A stretch of DNA of 21,285 nt from an uncultured Anaerotignum sp. (GCF_934277605.1 NZ_CAKQVD010000033.1:1-21285), one strand, 5' to 3'; positions 7,284 through 14,472 are shown, numbered from the stretch's first letter. A program made the numbers and translations. The notes: generated from the letters alone by a model not told the origin.

Positions 7284-7769
7284 TTATCCGTTTTGTCGGG
7301 GATAAATCATGTTTTCCTCTTTGATGCAGGAAAGCACCTCATCCACGAATTTTTGACATTCGATTTTTGTAATGCCAAGGTTGTGATCAAGGTAGTTGCC
7401 GCACATTTCGGGCTTCGCCGCAGGGATTTCCTCGTTGAAATCAGCCATATACTGATAGCAGTCCTTCATAATTTCCGCCACATCCGCAGATTCCAAATCG
7501 CCCTTGAAGATGACATACATCCCTGTGCGGCAGCCCATGGGGCCGACATAGATGGTCTTTTCTGCCCAAACGGGATCTGCACGGAAAAAGGTTGCCATCA
7601 AATGCTCAATGGTGTGCATGACAGAGGTATCCATCACCATTTCACGATTGGGCTCCTTCATGCGAACATCAAAGGTGGTCAAAACGCCGTTGCCGACAGT
7701 ATCCTTTCTGGAAACATAAATGCCGCGCAGCAGGCGGTTGTGGTCAATGCCAAAGCTTGTTACATCCAT
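7284..7769 (-). CDS. luxS: S-ribosylhomocysteine lyase LuxS
   Basis: A 161-residue LuxS. It splits S-ribosylhomocysteine into homocysteine and DPD, the precursor of autoinducer-2, in the activated methyl cycle. Metal ligands are present: HTIEH (H52 and H56) and CGNYLDH (C123); the catalytic cysteine is in GPMGCRTG (C80), with E55 in the HTIEH motif. Two in-frame ATGs exist. At 7778 the ribosome site GGAAAGG touches the start with no spacer; at 7769 the spacer is 9 bases. I therefore choose 7769 (N-terminus MDVTSFGID). No pfs/mtn nucleosidase or cysteine-metabolism gene is adjacent, so whether it serves recycling or signalling cannot be said from context. Stand-alone unit, divergent from the second HD-domain gene. 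Confidence 0.95.
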   Translation of the reverse strand: MDVTSFGIDHNRLLRGIYVSRKDTVGNGVLTTFDVRMKEPNREMVMDTSVMHTIEHLMATFFRADPVWAEKTIYVGPMGCRTGMYVIFKGDLESADVAEIMKDCYQYMADFNEEIPAAKPEMCGNYLDHNLGITKIECQKFVDEVLSCIKEENMIYPRQNG

Positions 7770-7801
7770 TTTTTTCATCCTTTCCGAAATTAGTACCTTT
7801 C

Positions 7802-7830
7802 ATTTTACATACTTTTCGTGCGGATTGCAA
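7802..7830 (-). promoter_or_regulatory. luxS: Promoter of luxS
   Basis: On the minus strand, TTGCAA (plus 7825-7830) and TAAAAT (plus 7802-7807) are 17 bases apart. Transcription would begin near 7795, giving a short leader that contains the GGAAAGG ribosome site. A second TATAAT-like element on the minus strand (plus 7841-7846) could be a weaker upstream start. Confidence 0.6.
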
Positions 7831-7868
7831 GAATTTCCGATTATACTGTATTTTGATAGGAATTACCG

Positions 7869-7897
7869 TTGCACAATGGAGGAAAGTCCGCTATAAT
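7869..7897 (+). promoter_or_regulatory. Promoter of the second HD-domain gene
   Basis: TTGCAC (7869-7874) and a perfect TATAAT (7892-7897) are separated by 17 bases. The start would be near 7904, about 39 bases before the ATG. It diverges from the luxS promoter; the two -35 boxes are about 38 bases apart. Confidence 0.7.
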
Positions 7898-7942
7898 GTC
7901 AAAAAAGCAACCAACAAAAGAAAAGGAAAGAAGGAATGAAGG

Positions 7943-8506
7943 ATGGGAAAGAGCTTAACAAGAGAAGAAGCATGGGCATTGCTGAAGGAATTTAATAAAG
8001 AGCCGTTCCATTTGCACCACGGCGAAACGGTGGAGGGCGTCATGCGTTATCTGGCGAAGGAGCTGGGCTATGCCGATGAGGTGGATTTTTGGGGCAATGT
8101 CGGGCTGTTGCATGATTTGGATTTTGAACAATGGCCGGAGGAGCATTGCATAAAGGTGCAGGAGCTGATGCATGAGAGAGACTTGGATGAAAGAATGATT
8201 CATGCGGTGGCAAGCCATGGCTATGGCATTTGCTGTGATGTTGAGCCGGAGCATGAAATGGAAAAGGTGCTTTTCGCCGTGGATGAGCTGACAGGGCTGA
8301 TCGGTGCGGCGGCACTGATGCGTCCCTCCAAGAGCGTGAAGGATATGGAGCTGAAATCCATCAAGAAAAAATTTAAGGATAAGCATTTTGCGGCAGGCTG
8401 TGACAGAGAAATCATCAAAAGGGGCGCAGAGCGTCTGGGCTGGGATTTGGATGAGCTGATGCAGAAAACGCTGGATGGCATGAAGGCGGATGAAAGAAAC
8501 GCATAA
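7943..8506 (+). CDS. HD-domain hydrolase family protein
   Basis: A 187-residue HD-domain protein. The metal ligands are clear: HHGET (H25/H26), GLLHDLDFE (H57-D58), SHGYG (H92) and AVDELTG (D114). The invariant pattern is intact, so it should be active as a phosphohydrolase; the substrate is unknown. Similar ~190-residue proteins are common in Clostridia, usually annotated only as HD or hydrolase. A lysine-rich stretch (~138-147) separates the core from a short helical tail. The ATG at 7943 follows AAGGAATGAAGG. It is transcribed alone, divergently from luxS, and ends at a hairpin. It resembles the HD gene on the other side of luxS only in the HD core, not enough to call a recent duplication. 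Confidence 0.88.
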   Translation: MGKSLTREEAWALLKEFNKEPFHLHHGETVEGVMRYLAKELGYADEVDFWGNVGLLHDLDFEQWPEEHCIKVQELMHERDLDERMIHAVASHGYGICCDVEPEHEMEKVLFAVDELTGLIGAAALMRPSKSVKDMELKSIKKKFKDKHFAAGCDREIIKRGAERLGWDLDELMQKTLDGMKADERNA

Positions 8507-8522
8507 GGTCGAAGGCAGAAGG

Positions 8523-8570
8523 AAACACCTCAGTTGCGGAAAGATTTTTCGGAATGGGGTGTTTTATTTT
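8523..8570 (+). terminator. Terminator after the second HD-domain gene
   Basis: AAACACC (8523-8529) pairs with GGTGTTT (8558-8564), with a T-G and a C-G pair extending inward and a smaller inner hairpin in the loop, followed by TATTTTTAT. Somewhat long and imperfect, but well placed. Confidence 0.65.
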
Positions 8571-8630
8571 TATCCGAAAAATCAACAAATTCTTAATAGA
8601 AAATTCCTTTTTTGTGCGTACATTTTGTTG

Positions 8631-8643
8631 TATACTATATAAT
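8631..8643 (+). promoter_or_regulatory. Possible proB operon promoter (-10 region)
   Basis: Two overlapping -10-like boxes, TATACT (8631-8636) and TATAAT (8638-8643), precede proB. No good -35 is seen at 17 bases; TTGTGC (8612-8617) lies 20 bases before the second box. Use of the downstream box would start the transcript at or past the AAGGAGG at 8644-8650, so the upstream box or an unseen promoter is more likely. Confidence 0.4.
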
Positions 8644-8661
8644 AAGGAGGAATATTTACAA

Positions 8662-8676
8662 ATGAAACGGAGATGA
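8662..8676 (+). CDS. Possible four-residue leader frame (MKRR) before proB
   Basis: ATG AAA CGG AGA TGA begins 11 bases after the strongest Shine-Dalgarno in this region, AAGGAGG (8644-8650). Its stop TGA (8674-8676) overlaps the proB ATG (8673-8675) as ATGA. The frame could couple translation of proB to ribosomes loaded on the strong site, since proB itself has only GGAG touching its ATG. It is too short to prove; it may instead be chance and proB may start at GTG 8682. Confidence 0.35.
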   Translation: MKRR

Positions 8677-9467
8677 GGCTTGTGAGAAAAGAATTGAAGC
8701 ATTGCCGACGCATTGTTGTGAAGGTTGGCACATCCACCATTACATATCCAAGCGGCAGGCTGAATTTAAAACGAATAGAGGAGCTGGCGTGGGTGCTGAC
8801 GGATTTGCGCAATCGTGGCAAGGAGGTCATTTTGGTTACGAGTGGTGCCATCGGTGTCGGTGCGGTGCGTATGGCGATGAAGGAACGCCCGACGATAACC
8901 AGAGAAAAGCAGGCGGCGGCAGCAGTGGGGCAGGCCATGCTGATGCAGATTTATCATAATTTTTTTGACAGATATAATCAAACGGTGGCACAGGTTTTGC
9001 TGACAAAGGAAGAGCTGAGCAGTGACAGCCGTTATGAAAATACAAAAAACACATTGGAAACCCTGCTGGAGATGGGGATTCTCCCTATTGTCAATGCCAA
9101 TGACACCATTTCCACCTATGAAATCGAAATTTCCGATAATGACCGCCTTTCCGCAATGGTGGCGGAAATTGTCCATGCGGATTTGCTTTTGCTTTTGACG
9201 GATATTGATGCACTGTATGACAAGGACCCACGCACAAATGCGGATGCAAAACGGGTTCCCCATGTGGCAGAGGTCACAGAGGAAATTGCGGCCATGGCAG
9301 GAGAGAACAAAGGCTCGGCATTCAGCGTCGGCGGCATGAAAACCAAGCTGCAGGCGGCACGCATTTGCTTGGAGGCAAATGTGAAAATGGCAATCGCCAA
9401 CGGGGAGGACCCAAAGGTGATTCATCGCATTATTGACGGAGAGGATATCGGCACGCTGTTTGGCTAA
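8673..9467 (+). CDS. proB: Glutamate 5-kinase (PUA-less)
   Basis: A 264-residue glutamate 5-kinase: it phosphorylates glutamate with ATP, the first step of proline synthesis. Amino-acid-kinase motifs are present: VVKVGTST (15-22), LVTSGAIGVGA (54-64), NANDT (141-145), DNDRLSA (155-161), LLTDIDALYDKDP (174-186) and VGGMKTKLQAA (219-229; the family usually has T-G-G-M, here V-G-G-M). The protein stops after the kinase domain, so the C-terminal PUA domain of E. coli ProB (~367 residues) is absent, as in many Clostridia. Start is uncertain: ATG 8673 overlaps the MKRR frame, while GTG 8682 has GGAG at 9 bases and gives an N-terminus closer to the family. First gene of an operon that reaches proA three genes later. 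Confidence 0.94.
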   Translation: MRLVRKELKHCRRIVVKVGTSTITYPSGRLNLKRIEELAWVLTDLRNRGKEVILVTSGAIGVGAVRMAMKERPTITREKQAAAAVGQAMLMQIYHNFFDRYNQTVAQVLLTKEELSSDSRYENTKNTLETLLEMGILPIVNANDTISTYEIEISDNDRLSAMVAEIVHADLLLLLTDIDALYDKDPRTNADAKRVPHVAEVTEEIAAMAGENKGSAFSVGGMKTKLQAARICLEANVKMAIANGEDPKVIHRIIDGEDIGTLFG

Positions 9468-9502
9468 AAAACGGCTGAGAGAAAGATTTGGAGGTTATAA
9501 AA

Positions 9503-10021
9503 ATGAGCTATTGCACAAATTGCGGCAGACAGATTTTAGATGAAAGCTTGGGCTGCCCTGTATGTAACGTAAGAAATAATATCGATCCCACAAAGCTTGT
9601 TGTAGAGGGACAGGCGGAGGAAATCAAGGCAGAGCCAAAGGAAGAAGCCAATGCCGAACCAAAGGCAGAAACCGTAGATTCCTTTACAGTGGAGGATGCC
9701 GGCGGCAAAAAGCACCATTTTGAAACAAATGAAGAAACAGGGGATGCGGAATATAAAAAGAAAACCACCGTCGCTGAGGATGCCACCATCCCTACCGTGA
9801 TTAAGGTTTTGGTTATCGTGCTGATTGTTATTGTGGGCGGCTTTGGCGCAATTGCAGGCTGTGTGGCAGGTGTGGTGCTGAGCAAAAGTCCCTCGGAGGA
9901 TTATCGCAAATTCGGTAAGCTGATGCTGACGGTCAGCATTGTGATGCTGGTGCTTTCCTTTGTTTGCTGTGTGCTTGGCACAGCCGCAGGTGTGTTTACC
10001 GAGGTGGTGTCCTCTGTTTGA
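9503..10021 (+). CDS. Zinc-ribbon membrane protein of unknown function
   Basis: A 172-residue protein I cannot name. It opens with a zinc ribbon, YCTNCGRQ...GCPVCN (C4, C7, C18, C21). A low-complexity linker rich in E, K and A follows (~38-90), including near-repeats of AEPK. Two membrane helices, ~97-126 and ~139-165, end the protein, with a short loop containing SKSPSEDYRKFGK. This resembles the zinc-ribbon plus membrane-helix proteins common in Firmicutes; the ribbon would face the cytoplasm if positive-inside holds. GGAGGT lies 7 bases before the ATG at 9503, 35 bases after proB; the next gene starts one base after its stop. Nothing links it to proline chemistry except position. Confidence 0.8.
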   Translation: MSYCTNCGRQILDESLGCPVCNVRNNIDPTKLVVEGQAEEIKAEPKEEANAEPKAETVDSFTVEDAGGKKHHFETNEETGDAEYKKKTTVAEDATIPTVIKVLVIVLIVIVGGFGAIAGCVAGVVLSKSPSEDYRKFGKLMLTVSIVMLVLSFVCCVLGTAAGVFTEVVSSV

Positions 10022-10022
10022 T

Positions 10023-10646
10023 ATGCTTGGGCTTTTGACGAGAATGGGCTCTGCTGTCTGTCATAGGATGGCGGAGCGCAGCCTTCCTTGGGGAGAAGGA
10101 ACAATGCCCCTTTGCGCCCGCTGCACAGGCATTTATTTGGGGGCATTTGTCGCATTTGCATTTTTCTTTTTGAAAAGACGGATGGCGGCAGGCAAGCCCT
10201 TTTCTGTGGGGCAGGCAGCCTTGACAAGTCTGATGATTCTGCCCGTCGGCATTGATGGTGTCGGCAGCTATCTCGGCATTTGGGAAAGCAGTCAGCTAAT
10301 GCGTGTGCTTTCGGGCAGTCTGGTGGGGGCAGTGGCTCCCGGCCTTTTGCTTTTGGCGGTCAATTTTCAGCCGACAGAGGAAAACAAGCAGCCTGTTTAT
10401 GAAAAAACAACGGAGCTGCTCCTTCTCTTGGCGATTTCTGCGGGGCTTGGCGTGTGCCTTTGGGCAGGCTTGCCGCTTGTCAGCGCTTTTGCGGTTCTTT
10501 CCGTTGCGGGGGAGGTTTTGCTCTGGGGCGGCTTTTTCTGGCTTTTGCTGAAGAACCTCTTTGGCAAAAAACGCCTTCCCTTTTGGAGAATCTCTCTGGT
10601 TGCGGCAGGCTTGGTTTTGTTTGTAATAGGAGGTTTGGTGCAGTGA
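10023..10646 (+). CDS. DUF2085 family membrane protein
   Basis: A 207-residue protein of the DUF2085 family. The N-terminus carries the family signature: AVCHRMAERSL (C13-H14) and PLCARCTGIYLG (C31, C34), which could bind a metal. About five to six membrane helices follow (~37-50, 63-82, 90-110, 128-150, 155-175, 183-204). Function is unknown. The ATG at 10023 is one base past the preceding stop; the nearest ribosome-site-like GAGGTG is 16 bases upstream, so translation probably depends on coupling to the zinc-ribbon gene. An in-frame ATG at 9960 would overlap that gene widely and adds residues not typical of the family. Its TGA overlaps the GTG start of the cyclo-ligase. Confidence 0.87.
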   Translation: MLGLLTRMGSAVCHRMAERSLPWGEGTMPLCARCTGIYLGAFVAFAFFFLKRRMAAGKPFSVGQAALTSLMILPVGIDGVGSYLGIWESSQLMRVLSGSLVGAVAPGLLLLAVNFQPTEENKQPVYEKTTELLLLLAISAGLGVCLWAGLPLVSAFAVLSVAGEVLLWGGFFWLLLKNLFGKKRLPFWRISLVAAGLVLFVIGGLVQ

Positions 10647-11194
10647 AAAAGGAATTGCGGCAGCACATGCTTGCACAGCGGGATGCCATGCCGAAGGCGG
10701 AACGGGCGGAAAAAAGCCGACAAATTGCGGCACATATTTTGCAAAGTGCGGCATATCAAAATACAAAACGGATTTTTGCCTTCGTAAGCATGGGCTCGGA
10801 GGTGGAAACCGCAGAAATCATTGCACAGGCATGGCGGGACGGAAAAACGGTTGCTGTGCCGAAAACAAAGAAAAACAGAGAAATGCAGTTCTATCGGCTG
10901 GATTCCTTTGCGGAGCTGGAAAAAGGACGCTTTGGCGTGATGGAGCCGAAGGGCAGCAGCATTTGTATCCCCGAAGAAGCGGATTTGTTTCTTGTGCCGG
11001 GGCTTTGCTTTGATGAAAGGAAAAACCGTATCGGCTATGGCGGCGGTTATTATGATACCTATTTTGCGGCACATCGGGCGGGCAGAAGGGTTGGCTTGGC
11101 GTTTGCCCTTCAGCTTTGCGCACAGTGCCTTTTTGTAGAAAAAACGGATATCCCGATGGATTGCATTGTAACGGAAAACGGATGGGAGGAATGA
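10643..11194 (+). CDS. 5-formyltetrahydrofolate cyclo-ligase
   Basis: A 183-residue 5-formyl-THF cyclo-ligase (MTHFS, YgfA family): it converts 5-formyl-THF to 5,10-methenyl-THF with ATP, returning folate to the one-carbon pool. The N-terminal KKELR motif (2-6) is typical, and the glycine-rich signature RIGYGGGYYDTYF (129-141) is complete. Length is normal. The start is GTG at 10643, overlapping the DUF2085 stop, with AGGAGG 9 bases upstream; the open frame continues upstream but no family sequence does. proA begins 3 bases after its stop, so it is embedded in the proB-proA unit. Confidence 0.94.
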   Translation: MKKELRQHMLAQRDAMPKAERAEKSRQIAAHILQSAAYQNTKRIFAFVSMGSEVETAEIIAQAWRDGKTVAVPKTKKNREMQFYRLDSFAELEKGRFGVMEPKGSSICIPEEADLFLVPGLCFDERKNRIGYGGGYYDTYFAAHRAGRRVGLAFALQLCAQCLFVEKTDIPMDCIVTENGWEE

Positions 11195-11197
11195 AGG

Positions 11198-12445
11198 ATG
11201 AGCAGCTTGATTGAAATGGGAAAAAAGGCGAAGGCGGCGGCGGTGGTTCTTGCAACCCTGCCGACACCTGCGAAAAATAAAGCATTGCTGGCCTCTGCGG
11301 ATGCACTGCTTGCGGCAAAGGATGAAATTCTGGCGAAAAATAAGGCAGATGTGGATGCGGCAGTGGAAGCAGGTATTAAGGGTGCATTTATCGACAGACT
11401 GACGCTGACCGAACCTCGCTTGGCGGATATGGCAGAGGGCTTGCGGCAGGTGGCAAAGCTGGAGGATCCCGTGGGCGAGGTGCTTTCCATGAAAACACTG
11501 GATAACGGCTTGGTGGTCGGTCAAAAGCGTGTGCCGATGGGCGTAATCGGGATTATTTTCGAGGCACGCCCGAATGTTACGGCAGATGCCTTCGGCTTAT
11601 GCCTAAAGGCAGGCAGTGCGGTCATCCTCAGAGGCGGCAAGGAGGCATTTCAGACCAATCAAGCGGTCATTTCTGCTTTGCGTGGGGCATTGGCGGCAGA
11701 GGGCTTGCCGGAGGATTGCGTGCAGATGGTGCCGGATACCTCCCGAGAAACCGCAGCCGAAATGATGCGGCTGAATGGCTATTTGGATGTTTTGATTCCC
11801 CGTGGCGGTGCAGGGCTGATTCAAAGCGTGGTGCAAAACAGCACCGTTCCCGTCATTCAGACTGGGGTGGGCAACTGCCATGTATATGTGGATGAAAGTG
11901 CGGATTTTGAAAAGGCGGTGCGTATTGTTCTCAATGCGAAAACACAGCGCCCCGGTGTCTGCAATGCCTGCGAAAGCCTTTTGGTGCATGAGAAAATCGC
12001 AGAGGAATTTATGCCTGCCGTTTGCAAGGCCTTGCAGGAAAAAAAGGTTGAAATCCGTGGGGATGCGGCAACACAGGGCTTGGTTTCCGATGTGGTTCCC
12101 GCAACAGAGGCAGATTGGGCAACGGAATATGCCGATTATATTATTTCCGCAAGAGTGGTTCGGGATTTGGATGAAGCAATCGCACACATCAGAGCGTATA
12201 GCACAGGTCATTCCGAGGCAATCGTGACAGAAAATTATACAAATGCGCAGCGCTTTTTGAATGAGGTGGATGCGGCGGCGGTTTATGTGAATGCCTCCAC
12301 CCGTTTCACAGATGGCGGTCAATTCGGCTTTGGTGCGGAAATCGGCATTAGCACCCAAAAGCTGCACGCAAGAGGTCCCATGGGCTTGAAGGAATTGACA
12401 ACAACGAAATATATCATTTATGGCGATGGTCAAATCAGGGAATAG
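11198..12445 (+). CDS. proA: Glutamate-5-semialdehyde dehydrogenase (gamma-glutamyl phosphate reductase)
   Basis: A 415-residue ProA, full length. It reduces gamma-glutamyl phosphate, the ProB product, with NADPH to glutamate semialdehyde, which cyclises on the way to proline. Seen: RVPMGVIGIIFEARPNVT (111-128), the nucleotide-site segment ILRGGKEA (143-150), IPRGGAGLI (200-208) and the catalytic cysteine in RPGVCNACE (C255). Near the C-terminus, the segment starting FGFGAEIGIST and HARGPMGL are typical. The ATG follows GGAGGAATGAAGG. ProB and ProA normally interact to protect the labile intermediate; here three other genes lie between them. No proC is in the window. Confidence 0.97.
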   Translation: MSSLIEMGKKAKAAAVVLATLPTPAKNKALLASADALLAAKDEILAKNKADVDAAVEAGIKGAFIDRLTLTEPRLADMAEGLRQVAKLEDPVGEVLSMKTLDNGLVVGQKRVPMGVIGIIFEARPNVTADAFGLCLKAGSAVILRGGKEAFQTNQAVISALRGALAAEGLPEDCVQMVPDTSRETAAEMMRLNGYLDVLIPRGGAGLIQSVVQNSTVPVIQTGVGNCHVYVDESADFEKAVRIVLNAKTQRPGVCNACESLLVHEKIAEEFMPAVCKALQEKKVEIRGDAATQGLVSDVVPATEADWATEYADYIISARVVRDLDEAIAHIRAYSTGHSEAIVTENYTNAQRFLNEVDAAAVYVNASTRFTDGGQFGFGAEIGISTQKLHARGPMGLKELTTTKYIIYGDGQIRE

Positions 12446-12461
12446 GCAGGAGGAAAAATCC

Positions 12462-13391
12462 ATGCAGGATACACGTTATATGGATGACTGGATTCATGTG
12501 CCAATTTGCCGAAAGGGCGATAAGCTTTATCATTACACAACGGCGGAGGGCATCCGCGGCATTGTGGAAAGTCGGGAATTTATTGCAACCAAAAGCGATT
12601 TTCTGAATGATAAGCTGGAGTTTCAATATGCAGTGGAGGTCATGGAGCGGCTGATTGAAAAATATATTGTAAATGTGGATTTGCGAAAGCAGTTTTCCGC
12701 TAAGCTGCAGGTGGAAATTGAACGTCTGGGTATCATTTCCTCTGCCTGCTCCTCCGCAGATGAGGATGAAATGAGCTTTTATGTGGTGGCATTTTCCAAG
12801 CAGCAGAACAATTCTCTGCTTTGGGCGGAATTTACCGATTTTCGTGGCTATTGTCTGGAATTTGATTATGAAAAAATCGTGGAGGGCTTTCAGGAGCGTG
12901 TGTTTTTGCACGGAACCGTGATTTATGATGAGGCGGAGCAAATGAACGTGCTTTTGGAAAGCCTGCTCTCCTGTATGCGTAATCTGGTGGATGAGGGCGC
13001 AAAGGATTTGGAGGGCTTTTTTGAGGAGGATGCCATTCCCTCGGAGGATTCTCTGGATAAGCTGGTGGAGCAAATGGCGGTGGTTTGCTCTGTGTATGCC
13101 ATGTTTTTCAAAAAAAGCTTTTTTGAAGGGGAGGAGGAATATCGCTTCATTTTTCCGCCCCGCAAACATGAGCAGGGAGAGGATAAGCCGAAGTTTCGCC
13201 TGCTGGATCAGATTTTTCTGCCCTATATCATGGTAAGGCTGAAGGGCGAAAAAGAGGATTTGCCCCTGCAAAGCGTGATGGTCGGTGCGAAAAACAACAG
13301 TGACATTGCGGTGCGTGGCATGAAATATTTCCTCAAAACGCAGGGGATGGATATTCCCGTTTTGCTTTCGGATATTCCCTTGCGTTATTAA
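12462..13391 (+). CDS. DUF2971 family protein
   Basis: A 309-residue DUF2971-family protein. The signature is KLYHYTTAEGIRGIVESREF (21-40) followed by SDFLNDKLEF (45-54), then a central segment with AFSKQQNNSLLWAEFTDFRGYCLEF, the usual second conserved block. There are no membrane helices and the protein is acidic. Function is unknown; relatives are often found in variable or defence-associated loci, but this one sits at the end of the pro operon, 16 bases after proA, with AGGAGG 8 bases before its ATG. An ATG at 12420 would overlap proA and lacks family sequence. The early H-Y-T resembles the H-motif of some ADP-ribosyltransferase folds; that is speculation. Confidence 0.85.
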   Translation: MQDTRYMDDWIHVPICRKGDKLYHYTTAEGIRGIVESREFIATKSDFLNDKLEFQYAVEVMERLIEKYIVNVDLRKQFSAKLQVEIERLGIISSACSSADEDEMSFYVVAFSKQQNNSLLWAEFTDFRGYCLEFDYEKIVEGFQERVFLHGTVIYDEAEQMNVLLESLLSCMRNLVDEGAKDLEGFFEEDAIPSEDSLDKLVEQMAVVCSVYAMFFKKSFFEGEEEYRFIFPPRKHEQGEDKPKFRLLDQIFLPYIMVRLKGEKEDLPLQSVMVGAKNNSDIAVRGMKYFLKTQGMDIPVLLSDIPLRY

Positions 13392-13435
13392 AAAAGCGGC
13401 AGACGAAAATACAGAAAAAAGAAATAAGAAACAAG

Positions 13436-13476
13436 AAAAACCTCAAGCCGATGGAGTACAATGACTTGAGGTTTTT
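13436..13476. terminator. Bidirectional terminator between the DUF2971 gene and degV
   Basis: A 12-bp perfect stem AAAAACCTCAAG (13436-13447) pairs with CTTGAGGTTTTT (13465-13476) around a 17-base loop. It has T tracts on both strands and lies between the convergent stop codons at 13391 and 13480. Confidence 0.88.
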
Positions 13477-13479
13477 GTG

Positions 13480-14373
13480 TTATAAATCATAATGCTCATA
13501 TTTTTTTACAAAGCAGAAGCCCGTTGTGCCGGGGCCGGTGTGCGTGGAAATGGTCGCACCGATTTGGAAGGGCGGCAAAAATTCCATGCCGGGAACGGTT
13601 TCCTGCATCAATGCGTAAAAGCTGTCCATATCCTCCCAGATGGTGTTGCTGCCTGCGGTGGCGATGTAATCTGCGGGGTTTTCGCCTGTTTCCTTAAAAT
13701 GCTTTGCCGTAACGGAGGCAATCTGCAAAAGCCCCTTCTTTCTGGCACGGCAAATGCCGCCTGCGCTGATTTCTCCACCCTTTAGGATGATGATGGGCTT
13801 GATTTTCAAAAGCCCTGCGGAAATGGTGGCAACCTTCCCAATGCGTCCGCCAACCTCCAGATAGCTCAAATCCCCGACCATAAAATGAATACGGGCATCC
13901 TCTCTTGCCTTCTGCGCATATTGCACAACGGCCTCACAGGATTTTCCGTCCCTCTGCATTCTTGCCATTTCCATCAGCATCAAGGTCTGTGCGCCGGTTG
14001 CCACCCAGGAATTGATGACATGGATTTTGGCATTGGGAAATTCCTCCTCCAAAATGGATTTTGCGGTAACGGCAGATTCCAAGGAAGCAGTCAGCGTGCG
14101 TGTCATGGTAATGCAGATAATATCCTTCCCATCCTTTAAGGCGGGGCGGAAGGCGTCTATATAATCATGCACAGAGGGAAGGGAGGTTTTGGGGTAGCCC
14201 TTTTCCTCGGTCATATAACGAAAATATTCCTCTAACGAAATTTCTTCAATTTCTTTATAATAATGCTCATGGTCAATTGAAACATAAAAAGGAATCAACT
14301 GAATCCCCAGCTCCTTTGCCTTTGCAAAGCCGATATCACAGGCACCGTCGCTGAAAATTTGATACTCTGCCAT
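13480..14373 (-). CDS. DegV family fatty-acid-binding protein
   Basis: A 297-residue DegV-family protein. The N-terminal SDGACDIG (8-15), KTSLPS (~62-67) and the C-terminal THTGPGTTGF mark the two-domain DegV fold, which holds a fatty acyl chain. Known: FakB-type DegV proteins present fatty acids to FakA for phosphorylation so that host fatty acids enter phospholipids. No fakA is in this window, so whether it is a true FakB is open. The ATG at 14373 is preceded by AAGGAGAG at ~8 bases. Single-gene unit with its own promoter and a shared terminator. Confidence 0.93.
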   Translation of the reverse strand: MAEYQIFSDGACDIGFAKAKELGIQLIPFYVSIDHEHYYKEIEEISLEEYFRYMTEEKGYPKTSLPSVHDYIDAFRPALKDGKDIICITMTRTLTASLESAVTAKSILEEEFPNAKIHVINSWVATGAQTLMLMEMARMQRDGKSCEAVVQYAQKAREDARIHFMVGDLSYLEVGGRIGKVATISAGLLKIKPIIILKGGEISAGGICRARKKGLLQIASVTAKHFKETGENPADYIATAGSNTIWEDMDSFYALMQETVPGMEFLPPFQIGATISTHTGPGTTGFCFVKKYEHYDL

Positions 14374-14443
14374 TCTATTCTCTCCTTACTTTTTGACATG
14401 GGAATGGTTTTCTGCAAATCGTGCAGGTAAATTTCTATGAAAT

Positions 14444-14472
14444 ACTATAACAAATCAAATCCAAAATAGCAA
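14444..14472 (-). promoter_or_regulatory. Promoter of the degV-family gene
   Basis: On the minus strand, TTGCTA (plus 14467-14472) and TATAGT (plus 14444-14449) are 17 bases apart. The start would be near 14437, about 64 bases before the ATG at 14373. Confidence 0.55.

Noticed and set aside
7943..8506. Recent tandem duplication of the HD gene at 6603-7142
   Set aside because: Only the HD metal-binding core is shared; flanking sequence and lengths differ.
10397..11524. 375-codon minus-strand frame opposite the cyclo-ligase and proA
   Set aside because: It spans two well-supported genes on the other strand, with a H/R/C/F-rich composition typical of antisense frames and no motif.
11603..12463. 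286-codon minus-strand frame opposite proA
   Set aside because: Antisense shadow of proA with no ribosome site or family signature.
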